NCBI RefSeq assembly: GCF_037325665.1
Contig: NC_090245.1
Span: 109,704,458-109,768,457, forward strand
Reading direction: 5' to 3'
Origin: Littorina saxatilis
Taxonomy: Eukaryota; Mollusca; Gastropoda; Littorinimorpha; Littorinidae
DNA length: 64,000 nucleotides
Translations under genes and position numbers: made by a program
Notes under the pieces: generated by a model
What the model saw: the letters and a program-made list of their open reading frames with translations, nothing else
What the model was told of the DNA's origin: nothing
Database searches by the model: none
Part shown: piece after piece, positions 13,701 to 26,605 of the stretch
Layout: each line of letters opens with the position of its first letter
How positions within the stretch are numbered: position 1 is the stretch's first letter

Positions 13701-16700
13701 TGGAACTCACAGAATGACAGTGAACGCACTGCATTTTTTCACAATGACCGTAGTCCGCCGCTTGTGCAAAACGGAGTGAAACTGACGAGACTGTTCAGCG
13801 CGGTAGTGGTTTCGCTGTGCTGCATAGCACGCTTTTCTGTACCTCTCTTCGTTTTAACTTTCTGAGCGTGTTTTTAATCCAAACGTATCATATCTATATG
13901 TTTATGGAATCAGGAACCGACAAGGAATAAGATGAAATTGTTTTTAAATCGATTTCGGAAATTTAATTTTGATCATAATTTTTATATTTTTAATTTTCAG
14001 AGCTTATTTTTAATCCAAATATAACATATTTATATGTTTTTTGAATCAGGAAATGATGTAGAATACAATGAACGTAAATTTGGATCGTTTTATATAAAAA
14101 AAAAAATTATTACAATTTTCAGATTTTTAATGACCAAAGTCATTAATTAATTTTTAAGCCACCAAGCTGAAATGCAATACCGAAGTCTGGCCTTCGTCGA
14201 AGATTGCTTTACAAAAATTTCAATCAATTTGATTGAAAAATGAGGGTGTGACAGTGCCGCCTCAACTTTTACAAAAAGCCAGATATGACGTCATCAAAAG
14301 TATTTATCGAAAAAAAGAAAAAACGTCCGGGGATATCATTCCCAGGAACTCTCATGTCAAATTCCATAAAGATCCGTCCAGTAGTTTGGTCTGAATCGCT
14401 CTACACACACACACGCACAGACAGACAGACACACACACATACACCACGACCCTCGTCTCGATTCCCGCTCTATGTTAAAACATTTAGTCAAAACTTGACT
14501 AAATGTAATAACTTTAGAGTCAAAAGGAAAAGCGACCTTCAATAACTTTGGAGTCAAAAGGAAAAGCGACCTTCAATAACTTTGGAGTTAAAAGGAAAAG
14601 CGACCTTCAATAACTTTGCCTTTGGAGTCAAAAGGAAAAACGACCTTCAATAACTTTGGAGTCAAAAGGAAAAGCGACCTTCAATAACTTTGGAGTCAAA
14701 AGGAAAAGCGACCTTCAATGACGTCAAATCCTAAAAGCAAGGCCAGTAACTCCAACACAAGCAGAGAATTCTAACAATCTGGATGTTCACTATTTTGAAA
14801 AGTATTATGTAAGTTTTACATTGACGCAATGTCTACCTGGAGATTCATTCAGCTTGCATCATCAAGTGAGGATGTTGTCAGGGTTTTGTTTTCTGATGCA
14901 AGTTTCAGCAAATTTTTGTAAGTTTTCGTGAGTCCTTTGTAATAATAACAATAATGAAAACTTAAATAGCGCAAACCATGGAATAATTCTGCGTTCTCTG
15001 CGCTTTACAATATTCAACTATGAATTACAATATATATAATAACAACACATTATAACATCTGTCAACCTGATAGGGAGACAGAAAAATAAAAAAGTTAATT
15101 AATTTGACCAAAATGATGATGAAAGATTTCGCAAAACGACATCTGTACAAAGTTACTTCTTTCACTCTGACCTGCTCGTGTTGTTTCAAGTGAACATCGA
15201 GATTGAGGGCGAGTCTGTCCCACCAGTAACCATGGTGATCAAGCTTGTAGATGTTCTGGTCCAGCAGTTGGCCAATGAGCGCGACGGCCGCTGTGTAATC
15301 TTTCCGACGTTGCAGGATTTCAATGCCCTGACTCATCAGACGTACCAGCACTGAGCCCGCTGTGTAGCAACGTAGAAAGTCTGAAAGACTGGCGTCCCAC
15401 CTGACCACACAAATAGATCATTAAATAAATAAATAAATACAGTGGTACCTGCGATGAAAGGACACCCTTCAGGCCTGTTAAAAGTGTTCCTACATTGCTT
15501 GTGGCCTGTCGTGATTAGACACAGGGACTCCAGTGTGGAAATGAATAAGTAAGAATGTCCTACTAAATGAAATATAACCCCGAAGGTGATACAACCAGAC
15601 TGGGACAGCTGATATTTCATTGGCAGCTAGCATTCTCTGTGATCAAGAGAGAAATTCAAGTTTTACGACCTCACAGCAAAGCCATTAGGGGCATGTTCCC
15701 GGGTTTTACCCCGACTTCAGATGAGATACACAAGTGTATGCCTGTTTAGGTGGTATCAACAATCTGCACTTATGGCAGAATGACCATGGTCTTTTACGAG
15801 CCACTGTGGTGACACAGGGGTGGGACATGGATACCGTCTCTGGGTCTGCACAAAAAGTTGACCCGTGTCCGTCCCGGCCCAGATTCCAACCCGTCACCCT
15901 AGGATCACAAGTCCAGTGCTCTACCCACTGAGCTACCGGGCCCTCCTCTGTGATCAACCCTATTGCCAAGCGATTTCGATGTTTCCTTCAGAAAACCCTA
16001 AGTGTCCTACTTTGTGAAAAAAAATCAGTGTCATGGCATGCATGTAAGGATTAAGGTAACATTAGGCGGAAAGCAAGAAAACACTTACTGTGTAATTTCG
16101 CTGTCCAGGATCAAATCATGGTAGCGTTGTTTGACAGTCAGGAACATTGTGTAAGCTCCTTTCCAGTTGCCCGATCCCGTGCAAGCCAGTAACTCATTCT
16201 CCAGCTGCAGGGCTTCTTCAAACCTGATCACAATTCCATTGGGGGAAAATCCCAATATTCTCTTATTTTGAAACTGCAGGTAAATCACATAGTTAGATTT
16301 GATGAACTGCTCTATCAAGTTGACCGTTTACCAAGTCACGTGTAGTTCTCACAAGACATACAGGTTTAAATGAGCCCATTCAGGATACATTCATTGTAAA
16401 CCATAAGCTGATACATGCTAAAACAGTAACAAAAACAAGTCTGTCATCTCCTACAGTGACAAACCTTAAAAATGGACATTAAAATATTCGCAAAAACAAA
16501 AGGCAACTGATGAGAAAATTACAAAAACAGATCAAAATATTCTCGTGTGAGGGCACCCTGTCAATGATAAAAAATCTCTGCGAAAGCCAATTACCTTTTC
16601 AAGTCCTCCCTACAGCGGAAGATTTGAGTCTTTCTGTTGATAATGTAGGCAGGGTAGATCACTCGGCCAATATTCACCATCAACATCTGGAACCTAAAAA

Positions 16701-16834
16701 GGACGAGCAAAAACCGGATTGACTGCATACGTTACAAAACTAAAAAAAGAATGGTAAGTTATTTGGAACGTTTATATCATGGCAAAATAAAACATTAAAT
16801 TCACAAGTACGTCGACCAAATGGTCTTTAAAGAG

Positions 16835-16875
<41 letters not shown>

Positions 16876-19800
16876 TCAGTTATGGTACAGATAATGAACT
16901 AAGCTTCAAGAGGACGGACAGACAATCAGTTATGGTACAGATAATGAACTAAGCTTCAAAAGCGTTTCTGTTCTCAGCATAACCTAGGGATGATAAGGTT
17001 ATTATAATCTACTTTTGAATCAATTGCATAAAATGATATACAGTGGAGTCCGGGTACAACAANNNNNNNNNNNNNNNNNNNNNNNNNNNNNNNNNNNNNN
17101 NNNNNNNNNNNNNNNNNNNNNNNNNNNNNNNNNNNNNNNNNNNNNNNNNNNNNNNNNNNNNNNNNNNNNNNNNNNNNNNNNNNNNNNNNNNNNNNNNNNN
17201 NNNNNNNNNNNNNNNNNNNNNNNNNNNNNNNNNNNNNNNNNNNNNNNNNNNNNNNNNNNNNNTACAACAAATCTCAAGGAAGATACATTTTAGTTTGTTA
17301 TGACAGCAATTCGCTGTAGAGTTTTCAACCCAAAATGGCCTTAAGACAAGTTTTTCCACTCACCTTCAAATGATCGTCCCATCGATCTTTCCTTGGAGAG
17401 TACAATCTCAGCATGTTTTCAACAGCTTCATAATATAATCCATAGAGAGAGGCATAGTTCAAATGTTCACTTTACAGGGGTGTCATTTGGGTCGGCCCTT
17501 CGGCCAATCGCCGATTTTTTTTTACTTTGGCCGAAACTTTCATGTCCCTATCGGCCAAATGTCCGAAGAGTATTCGCCTGCATCGGCCAACGTTAATTTG
17601 TCAAGTTGCTTTTATTGGTCAGGCTTTGATTGCTAAAATTGCTGCCGATGTACTAAGTCAACTGACTGACGTTTATTTTCTTCGCGAATACCAAAAACGA
17701 AACATCAATGTTTTGAACGGAAGCCATTGACGAAAATATAGATGCCAGAGTGGTTTCCCTTGGACAAGAGAAACCACACTCTTAGCGTTTGCGTCCGCCA
17801 GTTCGTGATAGTTTATCAGTCAGTCAGTGCTTTCGATTTGGATTTGAACATCATGTCGCAAAAAGAAAACAAGTCGCGTAAGGCGAAAATACAATATTTA
17901 GTCAAGTAGCTGTCGAACTCACAGAATGAAACTGAACGCAACGCAACGCAGCAAGACCGTATACTCGTAGCATCGTCACTCCACCGCCCGTGGCAAAGGC
18001 AGTGCACGTGGAATTGACAAGAAGAGCGGGGTATTCGTTGCGCTGAGAAGGATAGCACGCTTTTCTGTACCTCTCTTCGTTTTAACTTTCTGAGCGTGTT
18101 TTTAATCCAAACATATATCTATATATTTTTGGAATCAGGAACCGACAAGGAATAAGATGAAAGTGTTTTTAAATTGATTTCGAAAAAAAAATTTTGATAA
18201 TAATTTTTATATATTTAATTTTCAGAGCTTGTTTTTAATCCGAATATAACATATTTATATGTTTTTGGAATCAGCAAATGATGGAGAATAAGATAAACGT
18301 AAATTTGGATCGTTTTATAAATTTTTATTTTTTTTTATAATTTTCAGATTTTTAATGACCAAAGTCATTAATTAATTTTTAAGCCACCAAGCTGAAATGC
18401 AATACCGAACCCCGGGCTTCGTCGAAGAGTACTTGACCAAAATTTCAACCAATTTGGTTGAAAAATGAGGGCGTGACAGTGCCGCCTCAACTTTCACGAA
18501 AAGCCGGATATGACGTCATCAAAGACATTTATCAAAAAAATGAAAAAAACGTTCGGGGATTTCATACCCAGGAACTCTCATGTCAAATTTCATAAAGATC
18601 GGTCCAGTAGTTTAGTCTGAATCGCTCTACACACACACACACACAGACAGACAGACGCACATACACCACGACCCTCGTTTCGATTCCCCCTCGATGTTAA
18701 AATATTTAGTCAAAACTTGACTAAATATAAAAAAGTAAATTGGCCAAGGTAAATGATTCCCGCTGTTTGTTCAGAGTTCGCTCATCACGCGATGTGCACT
18801 TGTGTTTGTGCATTTTTGTGTTTTTTTGTCTTTGGAGACAATTATTGACATCAGTTCGTTGTAGCCTTGTGACTTTTAGAGACAAAACGGCTCTGGGGCG
18901 ATGAAAACGTGTTTGTTAAAAGAGGGGTTCGTTATGCAAATGAGTTCAAAAGGTTCGATGTAGCCGGAAAGTAACAAGTAAGAAATAGAAGGCTGTCTGC
19001 CGGGAAATCAATGGCAGTTTGTTAAAAGAGGGATTTCTTTATACCCGGGTTCGTTATAGCTGGATTCCACTGTACATGCTTTACAAAACAAAATCTACCG
19101 TTGGGATGATGAAGTCATTAAAACACAGTCCAGTTTTCCTCAAGGTGAGAAAAGCGGAGTGAATCTTATGGGACGACTTACAATTGTGCCTGGCCTCCAT
19201 TCCCTGCGTCATCATCCCCGTTGGTGTTGATGAGAGAAAACAACATCATGGCTCGCACGTACAGTCTGCGGGGATCGTCCTGCAGTCGGTACATGGGGCC
19301 CAGCAACTTCTTGGCTCTGAAAATACACACATCTTGTTTAAATGCTGAAGGCTGTCCATAATTATGCTCTAAGCTGACTTGGCAAAGACTTTGTAAAATC
19401 TTTTGACCTTAGCTTCAGTGTAAAATCTTTTGACCTTAGCTTCAGTGTAAAATCTTTTGACCTTAGCTTCAGTGTAAAATCTTTTGACCTTAGCTTCAGT
19501 GTAAAATCTTTTGACCTTAGCTTCAGTGTAAAATGTTTTGACCTTAGCTTCAGTGTAAAATCTTTTGACCTTAGCTTCAGCGCCAAAGCTTTGTGCAGCA
19601 AGCTTTGTGAAGTAGACTTCACAAAGTCGACTTTGCCCAATTAATATTTGGTTTCAAGGAAGGTAGTGCTGTACTGATTTACTTGTCTCAGGCAAATAAT
19701 AATTAGTCAGGTAGATATTATACGTTACTTGTATATTTGACCAACATATGACATTTTACACAGATCGAGACAGTCAATGTTCCTAGCAGTCCAGGTGAAC

Positions 19801-22800
19801 AATGACTGTCGAGATCTGTGTAAAATGTCATATTTTGGTCAAAAATACAAATAACATTTATGTATCGATCGATTCTGGTTATAATTTCTTTTAGTTTTAA
19901 TGATTGAACCCACACAAACATGCATTTTTGTAGTCTCGGCTTACCGCCTGAGTATGAATTTTTGTCGGCCTCTGACGTCACATGGCTCAAAGAAGAGAAA
20001 TCCAATGTTCAATGGATACATAACATGACATGTAATATAGAAAACAAGGCTTACAATGGACTCTTTCTCCGCTAACCCTGATGCTTCTCAGTGGCTGGAG
20101 CAAACACAATAACCAAACAAGAAGAGCAAACGCTCGATCGAGTCACTTTCGCAGTTCTGAATATTATATGAGGCATCAGATGGACAGGAAGAAATTGCTA
20201 TTCACAACACAATGAGTCACGTTCACATAAAATTTGAGCCCGGTCACTTTTATAGTTTCCGAGAAAAGCCCAACGTTAAGTTGTGTGTTGCCGAACAGAA
20301 AAGGCTAGTTATCTCCCTTGTTTTTCTGATAACGTTCGTAAAAGGCTACAGATGTAAATACTTTGATGTAAAGAATAATCCTACAAAGTTTCAATCACAT
20401 CCGATGAACTTTGTCAAAGATATAAAATGTCTAATTTTTCCTTTGACGCTGACCTGTGACCTTGAAAAGGTCAAAGGTCAACGAAACCATCGTTAAAGTG
20501 TAGAGGTCATTGGAGGTCACGACTAAACAAAATATGAGCCCGATCGCTTTGATAGTTTCCGAGAAAAGTCCAACGTTAAGGTGGTGTCTACGGCCGGCCG
20601 GCCGGGGCCGGCCGGACAGACTAACACTGACCGATTACATAGAGTCACTTTTTCTCAAGTGACTCAAAAAGCAAACATAGATAGAAACTGAAGATCATAA
20701 GATATCTTTCTTGTTGGGAACTACAAGCATTTACCAAAAGCCCCACCTCTTCAGCATGGCTTCCCTGACAGCCCCGATCTTCTGTCCGAACAGGGAGGCC
20801 ACTGTGCTTTGCTGACTTTTGGCCAGGAGCGTTGTGATTATCTGCCCTTTCTGCTGCCCAGAGCCGCTGATGTGATAGGCCTTGGCCAGCGTGCGCAGGT
20901 CAGGGGCGGCCATTGCACCCAGCACTGCCGCCAAGTCTTGCACATCATCACCTGGAAACACAAACAACCTTGTTGATTTCAGGTCAAGGGCGGCCATTGC
21001 ACCCAGCACTGCCGCCAAGTCTTGCACATCATCACCTGGAAACACAAACAACCTTGTTGATTTCAGGTCAAGGGCGGCCATTGCACCCAGTACTGCCGCC
21101 AAGTCATGCACATCATCACCTGGAAACACACAACGTTGCTGATTGGGGAATGTCAGTAATCTGTCCATTTCTTGAAAAAACGGAAACAAAAGAATCTAGG
21201 ATGTTCGTCTTGCATATTCGGAAACTGTGCGTTTTCGTTAAGGCCATCCTTAATTTAGGCCAAAGTCGACTTCGCACAGACTTTGCAAAGTCTTTTTAAC
21301 AAAAATGCATAGCTACGGCAAAATGCTTTGTCCTGAACTTCACTTCACAAGTTTTGACATGCGAAGCTTTGCATTAAACAAAAGAAAATGCAGTCTTTTC
21401 CATTTAACTGATGCAAAAGAAAGAGTTTACACAGAAGATTTTAAATGTATGTAACAAAATCAAAGTCATCAATAAGTGTGAACACCAAGTTTACCAGACA
21501 ACACCAGCCCAGCAGTGACCAGTTGTCCAAGAGGCCGTGCCAGATCCTCCCCAATCTCTGGATACTTGATTTTAGACATTGACAGCCAGGCGAGCTTCCT
21601 CGAAAACAGCCTCACATACACCTTCTGGGCTGCCTCTGAAAAAACAAAACACAACATTGAACAACTTTGACAGTTGTTAATATGCTCAGAACACAAGATG
21701 TTTTATAACAAAACCTCCCAAGCACGAGAACTGTTCCTGACAACGATTCCCATACATATTATACATGTACAATGTTTATAGCTGTAGCACTTTGGGTTCA
21801 TTAGCAGCATAACATGTACAATGTTTACAGCTGTAGCACTTTGGGTTCGTTAGCAGCATAACATGTACAATGTTTACAGCTGTAGCACTTTGGTTCGTTA
21901 GCAGCATAACATGTACAATGTTTACAGCTGTAGCACTTTGGGTTCGTTAGCAGCATAAAGATGTAAAGACGTCTGATTGTTCTCTAAAGAACAATTGTCA
22001 ATTCACACAGTGTCATAGTCAACCAGTGTACAGTGTCATAGTCAACAAGTGTACAGTGTCATAGTCAACAAGTGTACAGTGTCACAGTCAACAAGTGTAC
22101 AGTGTCATAGTCAACAAGTGTACAGTGTCATAGTCAACAAGTGTACAGTGTCATAGTCAACAAGTGTACAGTGTCATAGTCAACAAGTGTACAGTGTCAT
22201 AGTCAACAAGTGTACAGTGTCATAGTCAACAAGTGTACAGTGTCAAAGTCAACAAGAGTACAGTGGAACTCCCCTTATTAGACCCTCCAATTTAAAACTT
22301 CCCCCTTTTTAGGCACAAAAAAAAAAGAAAATAGGTCTGTTTACGGTAACATAGGCCAAAAAAATAGGGTCGGTAGGTCGTGAATTTTTTTCCCCCAAAA
22401 AAACCATATTTTTACGTTATTTTGCAAAAAAAAACAAGATATTTTTTTTCCCCAAATGCAAAAAAAAAGTCTAGGGTCGCGCGAAAAAAATAGGGTCGGT
22501 CGGGTTACCGTAAACAGACTATTTTTTTTTTGGCATAGGCCCAAAAAATAGGGTCGGTAGGTCGGGATTTTTTTTTTTTTTTTCCAAAAAAACACATTTT
22601 TACGTTATTTTGCAAAAACAACAAAAGATTTTTTTTTTTTCCCAAATGCCAAAAAAAAGTCTAGGGTCGCGCGAAAAAAATAGGGTCGGTCGGGTTACTG
22701 TAAACAGACTTTTTTTTTTTTTTTGCCTTAACACTTAACATTTTCCCATTCCCTTTTGATGACTTGTGTAGAATGACCTCCATTAGAAGATTCCCTTGCC

Positions 22801-25800
22801 TTTAGACCTGATTGTTGGAGTTGTTCCTCCTGGCAATAAAACTTTTTATATTTAGTCAAGTTTTGACTAAATATTTTAACATCGAGGGGGAATCGAAACG
22901 AGGGTCGTGGTGTATGTGCGTGTGTGTGTGTGTCTGTCTGTGTGTGTGTGTAGAGCGATTCAGACTAAACTACTGGACCGATCTTTATGAAATTTGACAT
23001 GAGAGTTCCTGGGTATGAAATCCCCGAACGTTTTTTTCATTTTTTTGATAAATGTCTTTGATGACGTCATATCCGGCTTTTCGTGAAAGTTGAGGCGGCA
23101 CTGTCACGCCCTCATTTTTCAACCAAATTGGTTGAAATTTTGGTCAAGTAATCTTCGACGACGCCCGGGGTTCGGTATTGCATTTCAGCTTGGTGGCTTA
23201 AAAATTAATTAATGACTTTGGTCATTAAAAATCTGAAAATTGTAATAAAATATTTTTTTATATAAAAAGATCCACATTTACGTTTATCTTATTTTACATC
23301 ATTTCTTGATTCCAAAAACATATAAATATGTTATATTTGGATTAAAAACAATCTCAGAAAACTAAAAATATGACAATTATGATTAAATTAAAATTTCCGA
23401 AATCGATTTAAAAACATTTTCATCTTATTCCTAGTCGCTTCCTGATTCCAAAAACATATAGATATGTTATGTTTGGATTAAAAACAAGCTCAGAAAGTTA
23501 AAAAGAATAGAGATACAGAAAGGCGCGCTAGCGCTATGCTGCTAAACGCAACCGCTACCTCGCAAAACTGACTGGCTTGTCAATTTGGCTGCGTTTTACA
23601 CGTGCGGGGGCATTGGTGAAAATGTGCCGTGTGTTCAGTTTCATTCCGTGAGTTCGACAAATTGACTAAATGTAGTAATTTCGCATTACGCGACTTGTTT
23701 CTTTCTTTATTTGGTGTTTAACGTCGCTTTCAACCACGAAGGGTTATATCGCGACGGGGAAAGGGGGGAGATGGGATAGAGCCACTTGTCAATTGTTTCT
23801 TGTTCACAAAAGCACTAATCAAAAATTTGCTCCAGGGGCTTGCAACGTAGTACAATATATTACCTTACTGGGAGAATGCAAGTTTCCAGTACAAAGGACT
23901 TAACATTTCTAATTCTTACATACTGCTTGACTAAAATCTTTACAAAAATTGACTATATTCTATACAAGAAACACTTAACAAGGGTAAAAGGAGAAACAGA
24001 ATCCGTTAGTGGCCTCTTACGACATGCTGGGGAGCATCGGGTAAATTCTTTCTCGTCCCAACCAATATGGGACTCCCCCTAACCCGCGGGGGGTAGGCAA
24101 TACAATAATCACAGACATTTCATTCTGGCAACAACTAATAGTGGCATCTGTCAGAATAGCCAGGAATATCTTGAATTAGTCTAGATCACCGCAATGTGTT
24201 TCGATCGTTTCAGAAATCAATCTATCTGACCAAAAATCGTACTTCAACTAAAGTTTACCTGATAAATTGTTGAAGGATGCAAGATGTTTAAAGTCTGTAT
24301 CATCAAACAGCTTCAGGTTGTAATCATCTTCAAACACGGACTTGACGATCGTGTTGAAGTTTTCCAAGTAGTATGGCACACGATACGTTGTCTCTTCACT
24401 TTTCTCTTCCTCTTTCCCATCCACTGCACTCAATCCTTCTGTCTCCACTGCACTCAATCCTTCTGTCTCCACTGCACTCAATCCTTCTGTCTCCTTGTCT
24501 GCTGTATGTTCTTTATCTGCTGTTGGTGTATCTTTGCTTTCATCACGTTTCCATGTTGCTGGGGTCTTAGGAAGCACACGGGTTGAAGATGAAGATTTTT
24601 TGGTCCTGAGATTTGAGGTAGCTGAAGAAAGTTTACCCAGCGATACTGCTGCTGTTTTGGCCCTGGCTGTAGAGGTAGCGATAGGATCACCATCATTGGT
24701 GGTAGATAGAGATTCTCGATTGTCAGATCCTAACGTTGTGCTGGCTTGCAAGCCAGCTGAAGACCTGATGTTTTGTGACCTTGTGTTCCAAGTTGAGGTA
24801 GGTGTGCGTTGAGATGCAGTGTTTGATACTGCCGCAGAACATGTAGAGAGTTGACCATCGCCTGTGTTGAGTGGTGACTTCTTGGGAGGACTGGAGCCAC
24901 AGGTGTCATCATCCTCTGATTTCTTTTTCCGCTTCAAAGACAGCTTGCACTTGCTTGATGAAATTGTCTGTATCTTGTCACAGGGACTGGCCTTTTTGTC
25001 TACATCATGAATTCCTGTGCTGACAGAAGTTCCTGCCTCTCCTTGGAGTGAACGAGACTCGCTTTGTTCACCACTTTCCTCTGTTAGTCTGTTGGCTGAA
25101 GTTACTTCAGATGTTTGACTGCTGCTGGCATGTCCTTTCTTATTCTGCTCCAATACCTGCATTTTTCCCCCTACACCCAGCGAACTTGTATCGCCACGAG
25201 CAGTTACGCTCAAACATGATGTAACACAAAGAGCCTCTGAATTACTTTCATTTCCTGACCTTGTTTTCTTCAGAGACAAGCGACGGCTGATCCTCCTTTC
25301 TACACACCGATCTCCTCTCTGTTCACTTTCAGTTATGACCAACGTTCCCTCCCTGCAATCGGCAGACACAGCTGAAACATCCTGTGATTTTTTTGGACTG
25401 AAGTAGGGTGATTCCTTTTCTTCTTTAACAAATACAACATCATCGTCTGACTCGCGCTCTTTGCTCCCAGGCGATGCTTTGTCTCTGCTATCTTGCTGCT
25501 CGATCTGTCTCTTGAAGAGCGCAGACACAGTGATGGCTTGAGTGGTGGGCGTGGGGGTCTTCCTCTTTGTCCCACTTCCCTTTGTCCCACTTCCCTTCTT
25601 TGTTGTCTTCAATCTGGAACTCATTGCAGCTTGTGCACAGTTTGAACCTCTGAAACAAAAGCATTTTTGTGTTGGTTTAAACAGAGTTTTAGCATCATGA
25701 CATTTATACAGGATCTAACATTCAGGATCCATACGCAAGCAAAAGCTTATGTTTGTTAGTGATCGAATCCAAGGGGATCAAGTCATAGGACAAGAAGACA

Positions 25801-26541
25801 TGAAGGTGGACAAAATCATAATACTCATTTGGGAATACCACTATAAACAGACAAGCAAGATACAAAAAGAAAGGGGTGGGGGTGGAGTTGTACAGAAGGG
25901 GTGGGGTGGAGTTGTACAGAAGGGGTGGGGGTGGAGTTGTACAGAAGGGGTGGGGGTGGAATTGTACAGAAGGGGTGGGGTGGAGTTGTACAGAAGGGGT
26001 GGGGTGGAGTTGTACAGAAGGGGTGGGGGTGGAGTTGTACAGAAGGGGTGGGGGTGGAGTTGTACAGAAGGGGTGGGGTGGAGTTGTACAGAAGGGGTGG
26101 GGGTGGAGTTGTACAGAAGGGGTGGGGTGGAGTTGTACAGAAGGGGTGGGGGTGGAGTTGTACAGAAGGGGTGGGGGTGGAGTTGTACAGAAGGGGTGGG
26201 GTGGAGTTGTACAGAAGGGGTGGGGGTGGAGTTGTACAGAAGGGGTGGGGGTGGAGTTGTACAGAAGGGGTGGGGGTGGAGTTGTACAGAAGGGGTGGGG
26301 TGGAGTTGTACAGAAGGGGTGGGGGTGGAGTTGTACAGAAGGGGTGGGGTGGAGTTGTACAGAAGGGGTGGGGGTGGAGTTGTACAGAAGGGGTGGGTGG
26401 GAAGAAAAAAAGGACAAAACAAGAATAGATAAAAGGTTTCTGTGTTAAACACAAACATCACAGTACCACATTACAAACTGTCTCATTTTGATCGCTATAG
26501 CCCTTCCCTTCGCCATAGAATTGTGCATCTGGCATACAACA

Positions 26542-26605
<64 letters not shown>

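Larger units (their letters stand above)
17041..19072. mobile_element. TA-target DNA element with CAGTGGA ends
   Basis: The left end TA|CAGTGGAGTCCGGGTA (17041) and right end GCTGGATTCCACTG|TA (19072) are inverted relatives, as in pogo/Tc1-type MITEs. A 200-base gap (17063-17262) and a family A copy (17869-18727) sit inside. A similar end occurs at 22260 and 9317-9331. No transposase is readable. Confidence 0.6.

Noticed and set aside
16685-16693. Acceptor CCAG for FAN1 exon 6
   Set aside because: Gives a stop in phase; TTTTTAG eight bases earlier keeps frame and homology.
25722-26461. Five overlapping long frames rich in PFCTTPP or VELYRRG
   Set aside because: Products of the 24/25-bp minisatellite on both strands; no domain, no splice context.
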